A DNA stretch of 64,000 nucleotides from Luteipulveratus halotolerans (GCF_001247745.1 NZ_LAIR01000002.1:2046001-2110000); one strand, 5' to 3'. Numbered from the stretch's first letter, positions 44,369-53,224 are shown. Made by a program: numbers and translations. The notes: generated by a model not told the origin, from the sequence alone.

Positions 44369-45033
44369 GCGCCGACGTTCCATCGCTCGATGCGCCAGCC
44401 GAAGCGGTGCTCCACGATCTCGACCCAGTGACAGTTGTGGAGCCCTGCAAGGGCCATCCACGCCACGCTCTGGTCGATGCCGACGAGGTACGACGCCAGC
44501 GCACGCCCGGTGACGCCGTGCGTCGCGAGGACGACGGTCTCGCCGTCGGCCATCGACTCGGCCACCTCGTCCGCGAGGGCACCCGCGCGCTCGACGACCT
44601 GCGCGAGCGTCTCACCGGTCACGCCACGAGCGAGGTCCTCGCCGCGTGCCAGCGCATCCTGCAGCTCGGGGTAGCGCTCGGCCACGTCGCCGGCGGTGAG
44701 GCCCTGCCACTCCCCCACGTGGATCTCACGCAGGCGTTCGTCGTACGACGGCGTGAGACCGCTGGCCTCGCCCAGCGCCTGGGCGGTCGTGGCCGCCCGC
44801 TTGAGGTCGGAGGCGATGATCCGTGCGGGCTCCAGCGCAGTGAGCGCCTGCGCCGCGGCGCGGGCCTGCTCGCGGCCCAGGTCGGACAGGTCGGTGTCGA
44901 GCTGTCCCTGCCAGATGCCGGCTGCGTTGTGGGTGGTCTGACCGTGCCGCCACACCACGATGCGGCGTCGACGCGTGCCGGCGCGCATGAGCCGCTCGGA
45001 CGGGCCGTGGGCAGGTGGCTGCGGGCTGCTCAT
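44365..45033 (-). CDS. Histidine phosphatase family protein (GpgP-like)
   Basis: Histidine phosphatase of 222 residues. The phosphorylated His is in VVWRHGQTTHN (about 26-36), with the second His in VVLATHGVTGRAL. In mycobacteria the gene after rsfS encodes glucosyl-3-phosphoglycerate phosphatase, and the same position here makes that role possible, but related phosphoglycerate-mutase-like enzymes cannot be told apart by eye. The ATG at 45033 overlaps the rsfS stop by four bases. Confidence 0.83.
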   Translation of the reverse strand: MSSPQPPAHGPSERLMRAGTRRRRIVVWRHGQTTHNAAGIWQGQLDTDLSDLGREQARAAAQALTALEPARIIASDLKRAATTAQALGEASGLTPSYDERLREIHVGEWQGLTAGDVAERYPELQDALARGEDLARGVTGETLAQVVERAGALADEVAESMADGETVVLATHGVTGRALASYLVGIDQSVAWMALAGLHNCHWVEIVEHRFGWRIERWNVGA

Positions 45034-45389
45034 GCCTCGTCGAGGTCGATCGGCGGGCAGTCGCGCCACAGCCGCTCGAGTGCGTAGAACTCGCGGTCCT
45101 CCTCGTGCTGGACGTGCACGACGATGTCACCGAAGTCGAGCAGCACCCAGCGTCCTTCACGCTGCCCCTCGCGGCGGATGGGCTTGGCCTGCAGCTCGTG
45201 CAGGCGTTCTTCGACGGCATCGACGACGGCCGACACCTGACGCTCGCTCTCCGCCGAGGCGATGACGAACACGTCGGTGAGCGCGAGCTGGTCGCTGACG
45301 TCGATCGCCATCACATCGGTGGCGAGCTTGTCCTGGGCAGCGGCCGCTGCAGCGCGGGCCAGGTCGATGGCGCGTGCGGTCGCAGCCAC
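45030..45389 (-). CDS. rsfS: Ribosome silencing factor RsfS
   Basis: Ribosome silencing factor of 119 residues (Iojap/YbeB family), which binds protein L14 and keeps ribosomal subunits apart in starvation. The family core ALTDVFVIASAESERQVSAV and the tail GDIVVHVQHEEDREFYALE are clear. It follows nadD directly (stop at 45390, GTG start at 45389) and overlaps the phosphatase start, the normal operon in actinobacteria. Confidence 0.95.
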   Translation of the reverse strand: MAATARAIDLARAAAAAAQDKLATDVMAIDVSDQLALTDVFVIASAESERQVSAVVDAVEERLHELQAKPIRREGQREGRWVLLDFGDIVVHVQHEEDREFYALERLWRDCPPIDLDEA

Positions 45390-45998
45390 TCAGTCCTCCT
45401 GAAGCTCTCCGGCACCGGGCCGGTAGAGGTTGTACTTACCGATGTACTGGACGACACCGTCGGGCACGAGGTACCAGACCGGCTCGCCGTCGGCGACCCG
45501 GTCGCGGCAGTCAGTGGAGCTGATCGACATCGCAGGAACCTCCTTGAGAGTCACGTGCTCCTTGGGCAGTCCGTCGTCGGACAGCACATGCCCCGGGCGC
45601 GTCACCCCGATGAACTGCGCGAGGTCCCACATCTCGTCCACGCCCTTCCAGGACAGGATCTGTGCGAGTGCGTCGGCGCCGGTGATGAAGAACAGCTCGG
45701 CGTCCGGGCGCTGCGCGCGCAGGTCCTTGAGCGTGTCGAGGGTGTAGGTCGGCCCAGGGCGGTCGATGTCAACCCGGCTGACCGTGAACCGAGGGTTGGA
45801 CGCCGTCGCGATCACCGTCATCAGATAACGGTGCTCAGCAGGGCTGACGTCCTTGTCGGCCTTCTGCCACGGCTGCCCGGTCGGCACGAAGACCACCTCG
45901 TCGAGGTCGAGCAAAGACTGCACCTCGCTCGCCGCGACCAGGTGGCCGTGGTGGATGGGGTCGAAGGTGCCACCCATGACCCCGAGCCGGACGGTCAG
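45390..45998 (-). CDS. nadD: Nicotinate-nucleotide adenylyltransferase
   Basis: NadD of about 202 residues, forming deamido-NAD from nicotinate mononucleotide and ATP. The nucleotidyltransferase motif GGTFDPIHHGHLVAASE and the C-terminal SISSTDCR are present. The start is uncertain: an ATG at 45977 would delete the first beta-strand (RLGVMGG), so translation probably starts at CTG 45998, whose bases overlap the stop of the upstream membrane-protein gene (CTGA). AGGG lies 8 bases upstream. GTG at 46064 is a longer alternative. Confidence 0.88.
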   Translation of the reverse strand: MTVRLGVMGGTFDPIHHGHLVAASEVQSLLDLDEVVFVPTGQPWQKADKDVSPAEHRYLMTVIATASNPRFTVSRVDIDRPGPTYTLDTLKDLRAQRPDAELFFITGADALAQILSWKGVDEMWDLAQFIGVTRPGHVLSDDGLPKEHVTLKEVPAMSISSTDCRDRVADGEPVWYLVPDGVVQYIGKYNLYRPGAGELQED

Positions 45999-46189
45999 TG
46001 GTGACCCTGGTGACGCTGCTGGTCGTGGTCGCCCAGCTTGGCCGCCGTGTTGCGGAAGGACCACAGGACGGCGAGCAGGACCAGGAAGAAGGAGATGGCG
46101 ACGAGGCCGTAGCCGATCGGGGGCATCGGCAGCTCACGACCGCCGTGCTCGCCCCCTTCGGCTGCGAAGGAGATCAAGGACGAAGACAT
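45995..46189 (-). CDS. Small single-pass membrane protein
   Basis: Protein of 64 residues with one hydrophobic segment (IGYGLVAISFFLVLLAVLWS, about 26-45) and a His-rich tail (DHDQQRHQGHH). Function unknown; a small membrane gene at this place upstream of nadD is common in relatives. It starts at ATG 46189, 7 bases after a TAGGCT box, and overlaps nadD. It is too short to be identified by similarity. Confidence 0.72.
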   Translation of the reverse strand: MSSSLISFAAEGGEHGGRELPMPPIGYGLVAISFFLVLLAVLWSFRNTAAKLGDHDQQRHQGHH

Positions 46190-46196
46190 GGGGCGC

Positions 46197-46202
46197 AGCC
46201 TA
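46197..46202 (-). promoter_or_regulatory. Leaderless -10 box of the nadD operon
   Basis: TAGGCT on the minus strand ends 7 bases before the ATG at 46189, so the operon would begin with a leaderless mRNA. Confidence 0.5.
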
Positions 46203-46237
46203 CTTGGTGTCGCCAGAGTCCTTGCGGTTCGGTCGTC

Positions 46238-46243
46238 TACCCT
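46238..46243 (+). promoter_or_regulatory. Leaderless or short-leader -10 box of the glycosyltransferase gene
   Basis: TACCCT ends 9 bases before the ATG at 46253. It lies 35 bases from the divergent TAGGCT box of the nadD operon, so the two promoters are packed face to face. Confidence 0.45.
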
Positions 46244-46252
46244 GATCGCACT

Positions 46253-47257
46253 ATGACTCCGGAGCTGTCTGTCGTCGTACCCATGTACAACGAGGAAGAG
46301 GTCCTGCCCCTCTTCGTCGACCGCCTCCGCCCCGTCCTGGACGACCTCGACATCGCCTACGAGGTCGTCGCGGTGGACGACGGCTCGGCCGACCAGACCC
46401 CGGTCCTGCTGCAGAAGTTCCTGCGCCTGTGGCCCCAGCTGCGCGTCGTCCGCCTGCGCGCCAACTCCGGGCACCAGGCCGCCATCTCCGCCGGGCTGGC
46501 GGCCGCCCGCGGCCAGTGGGTCGCCACCATCGACGCCGACCTGCAGGACCCGCCCGAGACCCTCGCCGCGATGCTCGCCACCGGTCGCGAGCAGCACGCC
46601 GACGTCGTCTACGGCGTCCGCACCGACCGGTCCACCGACTCGGCGTTCAAGCGCACCACGGCCCGCGGGTTCTACAAGCTCATGCAGGTCATCGGCGGTG
46701 ACGACCTGCGCATGGACGCCGGCGACTTCCGCCTCATGTCGCGCGCCACCGTCGACGCCGTCAACGCGCTGCCCGAGCATCACCGTGTGCTGCGTCTGGT
46801 CATCCCGACCCTCGGCTTCCCCGAGGCCGAGGTCGGCTACAAGCGCGACCACCGCGCGGCCGGCGACTCCAAGTACCCACTGTCCAAGATGCTCAAGCTC
46901 ACCCTCGACTCCATCACCGGGTTCAGTCACGCACCGCTGCGGCTGGCCACCTGGTTCGGCATCGGCGGTTTCGTCGTCGCGTTCGCGATGCTGATCTACG
47001 CCATCGGGGTCAAGATCAGCGGCGACCCCTTGTCGGGCTGGACCTCGACCGTCGTCATCGTCGCCGGGTTCGCCGCCCTCCAGCTGCTGTGCCTGGGCAT
47101 CCTCGGCGAGTACGTCGGCCGCATCTACACCACCCAACAGGCCCGCCCGACCTACTACGTCGCCTACGACTCACTCATGGCAACGCAGACCGCCCCGGAC
47201 CTGCAGGTCCGAGGCGGTCGATCGCAGGACAGCCCGACTACGGCCGGCGCGCCCTGA
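46253..47257 (+). CDS. GT2 glycosyltransferase (DPM1/GtrB-like)
   Basis: Membrane-linked family 2 glycosyltransferase of 334 residues, similar to polyprenyl-phosphate glycosyltransferases such as GtrB and ArnC. The N-terminal catalytic domain has ELSVVVPMYNEEEVLP, DDGSADQTPVL and the DxD motif DADLQDPPE; two membrane segments follow at about 233-258 and 268-290, then a cytosolic tail. Donor and acceptor are unknown, probably a UDP-sugar and polyprenyl phosphate. The 3' end overlaps the convergent methyltransferase gene by 20 bases. Confidence 0.88.
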   Translation: MTPELSVVVPMYNEEEVLPLFVDRLRPVLDDLDIAYEVVAVDDGSADQTPVLLQKFLRLWPQLRVVRLRANSGHQAAISAGLAAARGQWVATIDADLQDPPETLAAMLATGREQHADVVYGVRTDRSTDSAFKRTTARGFYKLMQVIGGDDLRMDAGDFRLMSRATVDAVNALPEHHRVLRLVIPTLGFPEAEVGYKRDHRAAGDSKYPLSKMLKLTLDSITGFSHAPLRLATWFGIGGFVVAFAMLIYAIGVKISGDPLSGWTSTVVIVAGFAALQLLCLGILGEYVGRIYTTQQARPTYYVAYDSLMATQTAPDLQVRGGRSQDSPTTAGAP

Positions 47258-47930
47258 CCACAAGGCTCACACCCGGCAGCTTCTTGACGGGCAGGTAGCG
47301 CTCCAACGTCACGACGCCCTTCAGTGCAGCGTTGACCACCGCCGGCGGGTCGTCCAGGTCGCTGCCGCTGCTCGAACGCCGCTTGAGGGCCACGGCGGGA
47401 CGCAGCAGCACCATCCACGACTCGATGCTGTCGATCTCGAAGCCGTTGCGCTGCAGCAGGCTGAGCAGGGTCTCGCGGGTGTAGCGGCGGACGTGGCCGA
47501 CCGCCTCGTCGTGGGCGGACCACAGGCGCGGATCGGCCGGCACCGCCACCAGGAAGGTCCCTCCGGGGCGCAGCACCCGGCGTACCTCCTGGGCACACGC
47601 GTCGTCGCCCTCGAGGTGCTCGAGCACGTCGAACGCGACGACCAGGTCGAGCGCCTCGTCCTGCAGCGGCAGGCGCATGGCATCGGCGCGCATCACGGGC
47701 AGGCCACGCTCGGCGGCGACCTCGGCGCCGTCCGCGCCGTACTCCAGCGGACTCGCCGACCAGCCGTGCTCGACCAGCACGCGGGTGTTGCCGCCACCGG
47801 CCGCCCCGATGTCGAGCGCGCGCCCGGGCGTCATGCCCGAGATGGCCTTGGCGAGCAGGTGACGCCGCTCGGCGTACCACCAGTGCTTGTCCTCGAGCTG
47901 GGCGAGCTTGCGTACCTCGGTGCCTTCCAT
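47238..47930 (-). CDS. SAM-dependent methyltransferase (type 11)
   Basis: Class I methyltransferase of 230 residues. Motif I is ALDIGAAGGGNTRVL (near 37-51), followed by VVAFDVLEHLEGDD and LRPGGTFLVAVPAD. The N-terminal LEDKHWWYAERRHLL is typical of methyltransferases beside glycan genes. The ATG at 47930 is chosen because a TAGGGT box ends 7 bases upstream; the GTG at 47939 would lie in that box. The substrate may be a glycolipid or polyprenyl product of the convergent glycosyltransferase. Confidence 0.82.
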   Translation of the reverse strand: MEGTEVRKLAQLEDKHWWYAERRHLLAKAISGMTPGRALDIGAAGGGNTRVLVEHGWSASPLEYGADGAEVAAERGLPVMRADAMRLPLQDEALDLVVAFDVLEHLEGDDACAQEVRRVLRPGGTFLVAVPADPRLWSAHDEAVGHVRRYTRETLLSLLQRNGFEIDSIESWMVLLRPAVALKRRSSSGSDLDDPPAVVNAALKGVVTLERYLPVKKLPGVSLVVRARRP

Positions 47931-47937
47931 GGCCGAC

Positions 47938-47943
47938 ACCCTA
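47938..47943 (-). promoter_or_regulatory. Leaderless -10 box of the methyltransferase gene
   Basis: TAGGGT on the minus strand ends 7 bases before the ATG at 47930 and decides that start over GTG 47939. Confidence 0.5.
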
Positions 47944-47947
47944 AGGG

Positions 47948-49216
47948 TCAGACGCGCACCTGACCGTCACCCTCGACAACCCACTTGGTGCTCGTGAGCT
48001 CCTGCAAGGCCATCGGCCCGCGCGCGTGCAGCTTCTGGGTGGAGATACCGATCTCGGCACCGAACCCGAACTCACCGCCGTCGGTGAAACGCGTCGAGGC
48101 GTTGACCATCACGACCGCGGCGTCGACCTCGGAGGTGAACCGCCGTGCTGCCTTGCGGTCCTGGGTCACGATCGCCTCGGTGTGCTGCGTGCCGTACTGC
48201 GCGATGTGGTCCAGTGCCGCGTCCAGGCTCGGCACCACGCCGACGCTCAGCTCCATCGCCAGGTGCTCGGCAGCCCAGTCGGCGTCGGTCACCGGCTCGC
48301 ACGACACCCCGGCCGCCTGGGCGGCCAGACTCGCCTGCTCGTCGGTGTGCAGGAGTACGCCGGCGCCGCCGAGCTCGGCAAGGACCTTGGGCAGGAAGTC
48401 CGCGGCCACCGACTGATGGACCAGGAGCGACTCGGCCGCATTGCACACGCTCGGGCGGTGCGTCTTGGAGTTGACCGCGATCGCGAGGGCCATGTCGAGA
48501 TCGGCCTCGGCGTCGACGTAGACGTGACAGTTGCCGACACCGGTCTCGATCACCGGCACCGTCGCCTGCGTCACGACGGTGCGGATCAGGTCGGCGCCCC
48601 CGCGCGGGATGACCAGGTCGACCAGACCACGAGCCGTGATCAGCGCGCCGACGTCCTCGCGTCCTCCGTCGAGCAGCTGGACGGTGTCGGCGGGCAGGCC
48701 GATCCGGGCGAGGGTCGTGCGCATGATCTCGACGAGCGCGGCATTGGTGGCGGCCGCGGCCGAGCCGCCCCGAAGGATCATCGCGTTGCCGGACTTCAGG
48801 CCCAGGCCGGCAGCATCGACGGTGACGTTGGGGCGCGCCTCGTAGATCATGCCCACCACGCCCATCGGCACGCGGATCTGCCGCACCTGCAGACCGTTGG
48901 CGAGGGTGGAGCCGCGTACGACGTCCCCGATCGGGTCGGGAAGGGCGGCGAGCTCGCGCAGGGCGTCGGCGACGCCGCTGACGCGCTCGGGCGTGAGGCG
49001 CAGGCGATCCTGCAGGTTGGCCGGCATACCGGCCGCGTCGCCACGCGTGAGGTCGCGCTCGTTGGCGCGCACGACGTCATCGGCACCGGCCTCGATGGCG
49101 TCGGCGAGAGCGCGCAGTGCGGCGTCCTTGTCGGCGCGCGGGAGCAGCGCCAGCCTTCGGCTCGCCACGCGAGCGACCTTGGCAGCGTTGTCGACCCGGG
49201 CCTGAGAGTTCTGCAT
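47948..49216 (-). CDS. proA: Gamma-glutamyl phosphate reductase
   Basis: ProA of 422 residues, the NADPH-dependent second step of proline synthesis. The active-site Cys lies in HRPSVCNAAESLLVH, and the fold of the aldehyde dehydrogenase superfamily is clear (GGSAAAATNAALVEI, GVGNCHVYVDAEADLDMA). It lies near proB but not in one operon: a DedA gene stands between. It starts at ATG 49216 after a TAGGCT box, so it has its own leaderless promoter. Confidence 0.96.
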   Translation of the reverse strand: MQNSQARVDNAAKVARVASRRLALLPRADKDAALRALADAIEAGADDVVRANERDLTRGDAAGMPANLQDRLRLTPERVSGVADALRELAALPDPIGDVVRGSTLANGLQVRQIRVPMGVVGMIYEARPNVTVDAAGLGLKSGNAMILRGGSAAAATNAALVEIMRTTLARIGLPADTVQLLDGGREDVGALITARGLVDLVIPRGGADLIRTVVTQATVPVIETGVGNCHVYVDAEADLDMALAIAVNSKTHRPSVCNAAESLLVHQSVAADFLPKVLAELGGAGVLLHTDEQASLAAQAAGVSCEPVTDADWAAEHLAMELSVGVVPSLDAALDHIAQYGTQHTEAIVTQDRKAARRFTSEVDAAVVMVNASTRFTDGGEFGFGAEIGISTQKLHARGPMALQELTSTKWVVEGDGQVRV

Positions 49217-49222
49217 CAGGTC

Positions 49223-49228
49223 AGCCTA
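49223..49228 (-). promoter_or_regulatory. Leaderless -10 box of proA
   Basis: TAGGCT on the minus strand ends 6 bases before the ATG at 49216. There is no Shine-Dalgarno sequence. Confidence 0.5.
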
Positions 49229-49270
49229 CGTCGGCGTACGCCCTCGGACCGACGGGCTTTCGCAGTGCGG

Positions 49271-50065
49271 TCAGCGGCGCGCGGGTGTGCTGCGTCGGCC
49301 GCGCAGTGCGCTGCTCGCGAAGATGCCGACGATGAGGGCGATGGAGATGTACCAGCTGTACTTGCCGATGAGGTCGACGACGTCCTTGGCCGGCTCTCCG
49401 ATGCGGTAGCCGAGGTAGAAGTAGATCGTCCGGTTGCCGAGTGCGCCCAGGAAGTCGATCAGCAGGAACTTCTTCAGGCTCATCCGTGCGTTGCCCACGA
49501 AGGCGTAGATGATCGCGCTCGGCACGAACGGGATGAACCACACCAGGAAGAGCGCGACCGACCCGAACCGGCGCGCGAGCCGCTCGGCGTGGTGGGCCGT
49601 ACGCGCCGCCCAGCGCGATCGTCCGGCGATGACCTCGATCATGCCGTGGCCCCACAGCCGTCCGGCCCACCAGAAGATCCAGTCGAACTTCATCACCGAC
49701 AACGTCGCGAGCAGCAGACCGAACCACCAGTGGGGCTCGCCGCCCAGACGCAGACCGGCTCCGATGTCGACCATGGCGATGGACGAGCCGTTGACGGCCG
49801 CCAACGCGTAGGGGTTGAGCCCCAGGATGATCGGTCGCAGCGGGAGCGTGACCAGACCGTAGATGCCGATCAGCGAGATGGCGCCCCAGCACCACAGGTC
49901 GGTGCGGCTCGGCTTGCCCTTCCACGGCAGCCGCGGGTCCTCCCACCACTCCCGGCCCTCGGCGACCGACTCCTCGCCGGCGACCTCGCTCGCCGAGGTG
50001 GCGCCGTCGAGACCGGCAGGTGCCGACTCCTCGGTGTCGTGTGTGTGACTGTCGCCTGAGCTCAC
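49271..50065 (-). CDS. DedA/VTT family membrane protein
   Basis: Membrane protein of 264 residues of the DedA (VTT domain) family. After a soluble acidic N-terminus (1-50), four to six hydrophobic segments follow, with FLVWFIPFVPSAIIYAFVGN and FLLIDFLGALGNRTIYFYLGY, close to the conserved re-entrant loops. DedA proteins are candidate lipid-carrier flippases or H+-coupled transporters. Its GTG overlaps the proB stop (GTGA), so it is cotranscribed with proB. Confidence 0.83.
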   Translation of the reverse strand: MSSGDSHTHDTEESAPAGLDGATSASEVAGEESVAEGREWWEDPRLPWKGKPSRTDLWCWGAISLIGIYGLVTLPLRPIILGLNPYALAAVNGSSIAMVDIGAGLRLGGEPHWWFGLLLATLSVMKFDWIFWWAGRLWGHGMIEVIAGRSRWAARTAHHAERLARRFGSVALFLVWFIPFVPSAIIYAFVGNARMSLKKFLLIDFLGALGNRTIYFYLGYRIGEPAKDVVDLIGKYSWYISIALIVGIFASSALRGRRSTPARR

Positions 50066-51252
50066 GTGAGCTCTCCCCCCGCGCGTCCGGAATCTCGTGT
50101 GTGTCGCGACCGTGCGGCGCTGCTGCGCAGCACGACGAGGTCGTCGCGGTGGACGACCTCGCGTTCGTACTCGGCGCCGAGCTCGCGGGCGAGATCGTGC
50201 GTGGTCCGCCCGAGCATGCCGGGCAGCTCGGTGGCGTCGTAGTTGACCAGTCCGCGGGCGACGACCTCGCCCTGGTCGTCGACCAGGTCGACCGGGTCAC
50301 CGGCCGCGAAGCGACCTGTGACGGCGACGACGCCGGCCGGCAGCAACGACTTGCCCCGACGGCTGACGGCCGCGACGGCGCCGGCGTCCAGGACCAGCCG
50401 ACCGCGAGGCGTCGTCGCGTGGGCGAGCCAGAGCCGACGAGCCCGGCCGCGGCCGTGGGTCGGGTGGAACAACGTGCCGATGTCGTCTCCTACGAGCGCC
50501 TCGCGCGCGTGGTCAGCGGAGGTCAGGACCGTGGGTACGCCGGCCGATGTCGCGATCGACGCCGCCTCCACCTTGGTCTGCATCCCGCCGGTGCCGACCG
50601 ACGACCCCGATCCGGCGATCTCGACGGTGTCGAGGTCGTCGAGCGAACGCACCTGTGGGATGCGGCTCGTGCCGGCGCGACTGGGCGGGCCGTCGTACAA
50701 CGCGTCGACGTCGGAGAGCAGGACCAGCGCGTCGGCGTCGACCAGGTGGGCGACCAGCGCCGCGAGCCGGTCGTTGTCACCGAAGCGGATCTCGTGGGTC
50801 GCCACCGTGTCGTTCTCGTTCACGACCGGCACAACGCCCAGGGTCAGCAGACGTTCCAGCGTGCGGCGCGCGTTGGTGTAGTGCGTACGCCGGGTGACGT
50901 CGTCCGCCGTCAGGAGCACCTGTCCGACGGTGTGCCCGTGCCGCCCGAACGAGGTGGTGTAGGCAGCCAGCAGAGCACCCTGCCCGACACTGGCCGCAGC
51001 CTGCTGCGTGGCGAGGTCACGGGGCCGACGGGCCAGGCCGAGCGGACGGATGCCCGCTGCGATCGCACCCGAGGAGACCAGCACGATCTCGCTGCCCTGG
51101 GCGCGTCGAGCCGACAGCACATCGACCAGACGACCCAGCCGGTCCGGGTCCAGGGCACCGGCACCGTCGGTGAGCGAGCTCGACCCGACCTTGACGACGA
51201 CGCGGCGCGCGGCTGCGATCACCGCGCGCGTCGTGGTCTGCTCGGCGCTCAT
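50062..51252 (-). CDS. proB: Glutamate 5-kinase
   Basis: ProB of 396 residues, phosphorylating glutamate in the first step of proline synthesis. The amino-acid kinase domain (about 12-260) has VVVKVGSSSLTDG, IVLVSSGAIAAGI and FGDNDRLAALVA; the C-terminal PUA domain is at about 285-365. The longer C-terminus (to SGRAGGEL) is variable. The ATG at 51252 is placed by a TAGGCT box 7 bases upstream. It overlaps the DedA gene. Confidence 0.96.
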   Translation of the reverse strand: MSAEQTTTRAVIAAARRVVVKVGSSSLTDGAGALDPDRLGRLVDVLSARRAQGSEIVLVSSGAIAAGIRPLGLARRPRDLATQQAAASVGQGALLAAYTTSFGRHGHTVGQVLLTADDVTRRTHYTNARRTLERLLTLGVVPVVNENDTVATHEIRFGDNDRLAALVAHLVDADALVLLSDVDALYDGPPSRAGTSRIPQVRSLDDLDTVEIAGSGSSVGTGGMQTKVEAASIATSAGVPTVLTSADHAREALVGDDIGTLFHPTHGRGRARRLWLAHATTPRGRLVLDAGAVAAVSRRGKSLLPAGVVAVTGRFAAGDPVDLVDDQGEVVARGLVNYDATELPGMLGRTTHDLARELGAEYEREVVHRDDLVVLRSSAARSRHTRDSGRAGGELT

Positions 51253-51259
51253 CGGTAGG

Positions 51260-51265
51260 AGCCTA
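51260..51265 (-). promoter_or_regulatory. Leaderless -10 box of proB
   Basis: TAGGCT on the minus strand ends 7 bases before the ATG at 51252, in the 21-base gap to obgE. Confidence 0.5.
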
Positions 51266-51273
51266 GTTGTCGC

Positions 51274-52800
51274 TCAGTCGTCGGACTCGACCGGCGGGCG
51301 TTCGGTCCAGATACCGGCCTCGCGCTCGGCCTGCAACGACTCGCGCGCCTCGCGCTGGGCGTCCTTGCGCGAGTGGAAGTCGTCGCGCTTCTCGGCCCTC
51401 GTCGGACGGTGGTGCTCGTCCAGGCGCAGGTCGGTGCCTCGTGCGCCGAGCAGCTCGGCACCGGCGGCCATCGTCGGCTCCCAGTCGAAGACCACCGCGT
51501 TGTCGACCGGCCCGATGAGCACGGTGGACCCCGGCACGGCACCGGCCTTGAACAGCTCCTCCTCGACACCGAGGCGGTTGAGCCGGTCGGCGAGGTAGCC
51601 GACCGCCTCGTCGTTGGCGAAGTCGGTCTGACGGACCCATCGCGTCGGCCGGTCGCCGACGATCCGGAAGATCTCGCCGTCCGCGGTGCGTTCCTTGCGG
51701 ATCTCGAAGCCGCTGTCGTCGACGGCCTTGGGACGCAGGACGATGCGGGTCGGCTCAGCGACCTCCACCTCCGAACGCGCGGTCGCCACATGCTTGGCGA
51801 GCGCGAAGGACAGCTCCTTCAGGCCCTGGTGCGCGACCGCCGAGACGACGTGCACCTCCAGCCCGCGGGCCTCCAGGTCGGGGCGCACCATCTCGGCGAG
51901 CTCGCGAGCGTCGGGCACGTCGGCCTTGTTGAGGACGACGATGCGGGTGCGCTCGGACAGGGGCTTGCCGCCGAGCGAGGCGTCCGGGACGTACTCGGCC
52001 AGCTCGCGCTCGATCGTGTCGAGGTCGCTCATCGGGTCGCGGCCGGGCTCCAGGGTCGCGCAGTCGATGACGTGCACGAGCACCGAGCACCGCTCGACGT
52101 GCCGCAGGAACTCCAGGCCGAGGCCCTTGCCCTGGCTCGCGCCGGGGATCAGCCCTGGGACGTCGGCGATGGTGTAGCGCTCGGCGCCCGCGGTGACGAC
52201 GCCGAGGTTGGGCACCAGCGTCGTGAACGGGTAGTCGGCGATCTTGGGCTTGGCCGCCGACATGACCGACACCAGGCTGGACTTGCCTGCTGACGGGAAG
52301 CCGATCAGGGCGACGTCCGCGAGCGTCTTCAGCTCCAGGACGATGCTGTGCTCCTCGCCCGGCTCGCCCAGCAGTGCGAAGCCCGGCGCCTTACGCCGTG
52401 GCGACGCCAGTGCCTTGTTGCCGAGACCACCCCGGCCACCGTGCGCGACCACGAAGCGCGTGCCACCACCGACCAGGTCGGCGACGATCTCGCCGTTGGC
52501 GTCCTTGACGACGGTTCCCTCCGGCACCGGCAGCACCAGGTCCTGGCCGTCGGCACCGTTGCGCTCGTCGCCCGCACCCGGCTTGCCGTTGGTCGCCTTG
52601 CGGTAGGGGCTGCGGTGGTAGTCCAGCAGCGTCGTCGACTGCAGGTCGACCTCGAGGACGACGTCACCGCCGCGCCCGCCGTTGCCGCCGTCAGGTCCTC
52701 CGAGCGGCTTGAACTTCTCGCGGTGCACCGAGGCGACACCGTGACCGCCGTTGCCGGCCACGACCTGCAGCGTGACGCGGTCCACGAACTGGGTGGCCAT
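51274..52800 (-). CDS. obgE: GTPase ObgE/CgtA
   Basis: Ribosome-associated GTPase Obg, 508 residues. The N-terminal Gly-rich Obg fold (1-158, GGNGGRGGDVVLEVDL) is followed by the G domain with GFPSAGKSSL (P-loop), DVPGLIPGAS and NKADVPDA, and a C-terminal OCT domain (about 345-430) with a charged tail, as in actinobacteria. GGAGATCCC lies before the ATG at 52800. It is the third gene of rplU-rpmA-obgE, but a terminator-like hairpin lies after rpmA, so expression may be partly separate. Confidence 0.96.
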   Translation of the reverse strand: MATQFVDRVTLQVVAGNGGHGVASVHREKFKPLGGPDGGNGGRGGDVVLEVDLQSTTLLDYHRSPYRKATNGKPGAGDERNGADGQDLVLPVPEGTVVKDANGEIVADLVGGGTRFVVAHGGRGGLGNKALASPRRKAPGFALLGEPGEEHSIVLELKTLADVALIGFPSAGKSSLVSVMSAAKPKIADYPFTTLVPNLGVVTAGAERYTIADVPGLIPGASQGKGLGLEFLRHVERCSVLVHVIDCATLEPGRDPMSDLDTIERELAEYVPDASLGGKPLSERTRIVVLNKADVPDARELAEMVRPDLEARGLEVHVVSAVAHQGLKELSFALAKHVATARSEVEVAEPTRIVLRPKAVDDSGFEIRKERTADGEIFRIVGDRPTRWVRQTDFANDEAVGYLADRLNRLGVEEELFKAGAVPGSTVLIGPVDNAVVFDWEPTMAAGAELLGARGTDLRLDEHHRPTRAEKRDDFHSRKDAQREARESLQAEREAGIWTERPPVESDD

Positions 52801-52891
52801 GGGATCTCCTCTGGTCAGGGATGCGCGCGCCGTCCTCGTGGACAGCCTCGCACGCCGGGCGTCGGCCCGAGGTCTCGGTGGGAACACAGCA

Positions 52892-52924
52892 CGCGAGGGG
52901 CCGGCCATCGGCCGACCCCTCGCG
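52892..52924 (-). terminator. Hairpin between rpmA and obgE
   Basis: Minus-strand stem CGCGAGGGGTCGGCC / GGCCGGCCCCTCGCG (one T-G pair) with a 3-base loop, 19 bases after the rpmA stop. It probably terminates or attenuates transcription so that ribosomal proteins are made in excess of ObgE. Confidence 0.72.
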
Positions 52925-52942
52925 CGGAAGGTGGTGCTGTGG

Positions 52943-53224
52943 TCAGGCAATCGCCTCGACGGGCTCAGCCGTCTCGTTCACGACGATGTTGACGACCTTG
53001 CGGCCGCCCTTGGTGCCGAACTCGACCGAACCGGCGGACAGCGCGAACAGCGTGTCGTCGCCGCCACGGCCGACGTTCTGGCCCGGGTGGAAGTGCGTAC
53101 CGCGCTGGCGGACGATGATCTCACCGGCGTTGACGAGCTGACCGCCGAAGCGCTTCACGCCGAGTCGCTGTGCGTTGGAGTCACGACCGTTGCGGGTCGA
53201 GGACGCACCCTTCTTGTGTGCCAT
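52943..53224 (-). CDS. rpmA: 50S ribosomal protein L27
   Basis: Ribosomal protein L27, 93 residues, at the peptidyl transferase centre. The N-terminus MAHKKGASSTRNGRDSNAQR is the family form without the cleavable extension of Firmicutes. VRQRGTHFHPGQNVGRGGDD is also typical. It lies 22 bases after rplU and is cotranscribed with it. Confidence 0.98.
   Translation of the reverse strand: MAHKKGASSTRNGRDSNAQRLGVKRFGGQLVNAGEIIVRQRGTHFHPGQNVGRGGDDTLFALSAGSVEFGTKGGRKVVNIVVNETAEPVEAIA

Noticed and set aside
48026..50059. Open frame of 677 codons antisense to proA and the DedA gene
   Set aside because: Shadow frame without domains; the minus-strand genes are unambiguous.
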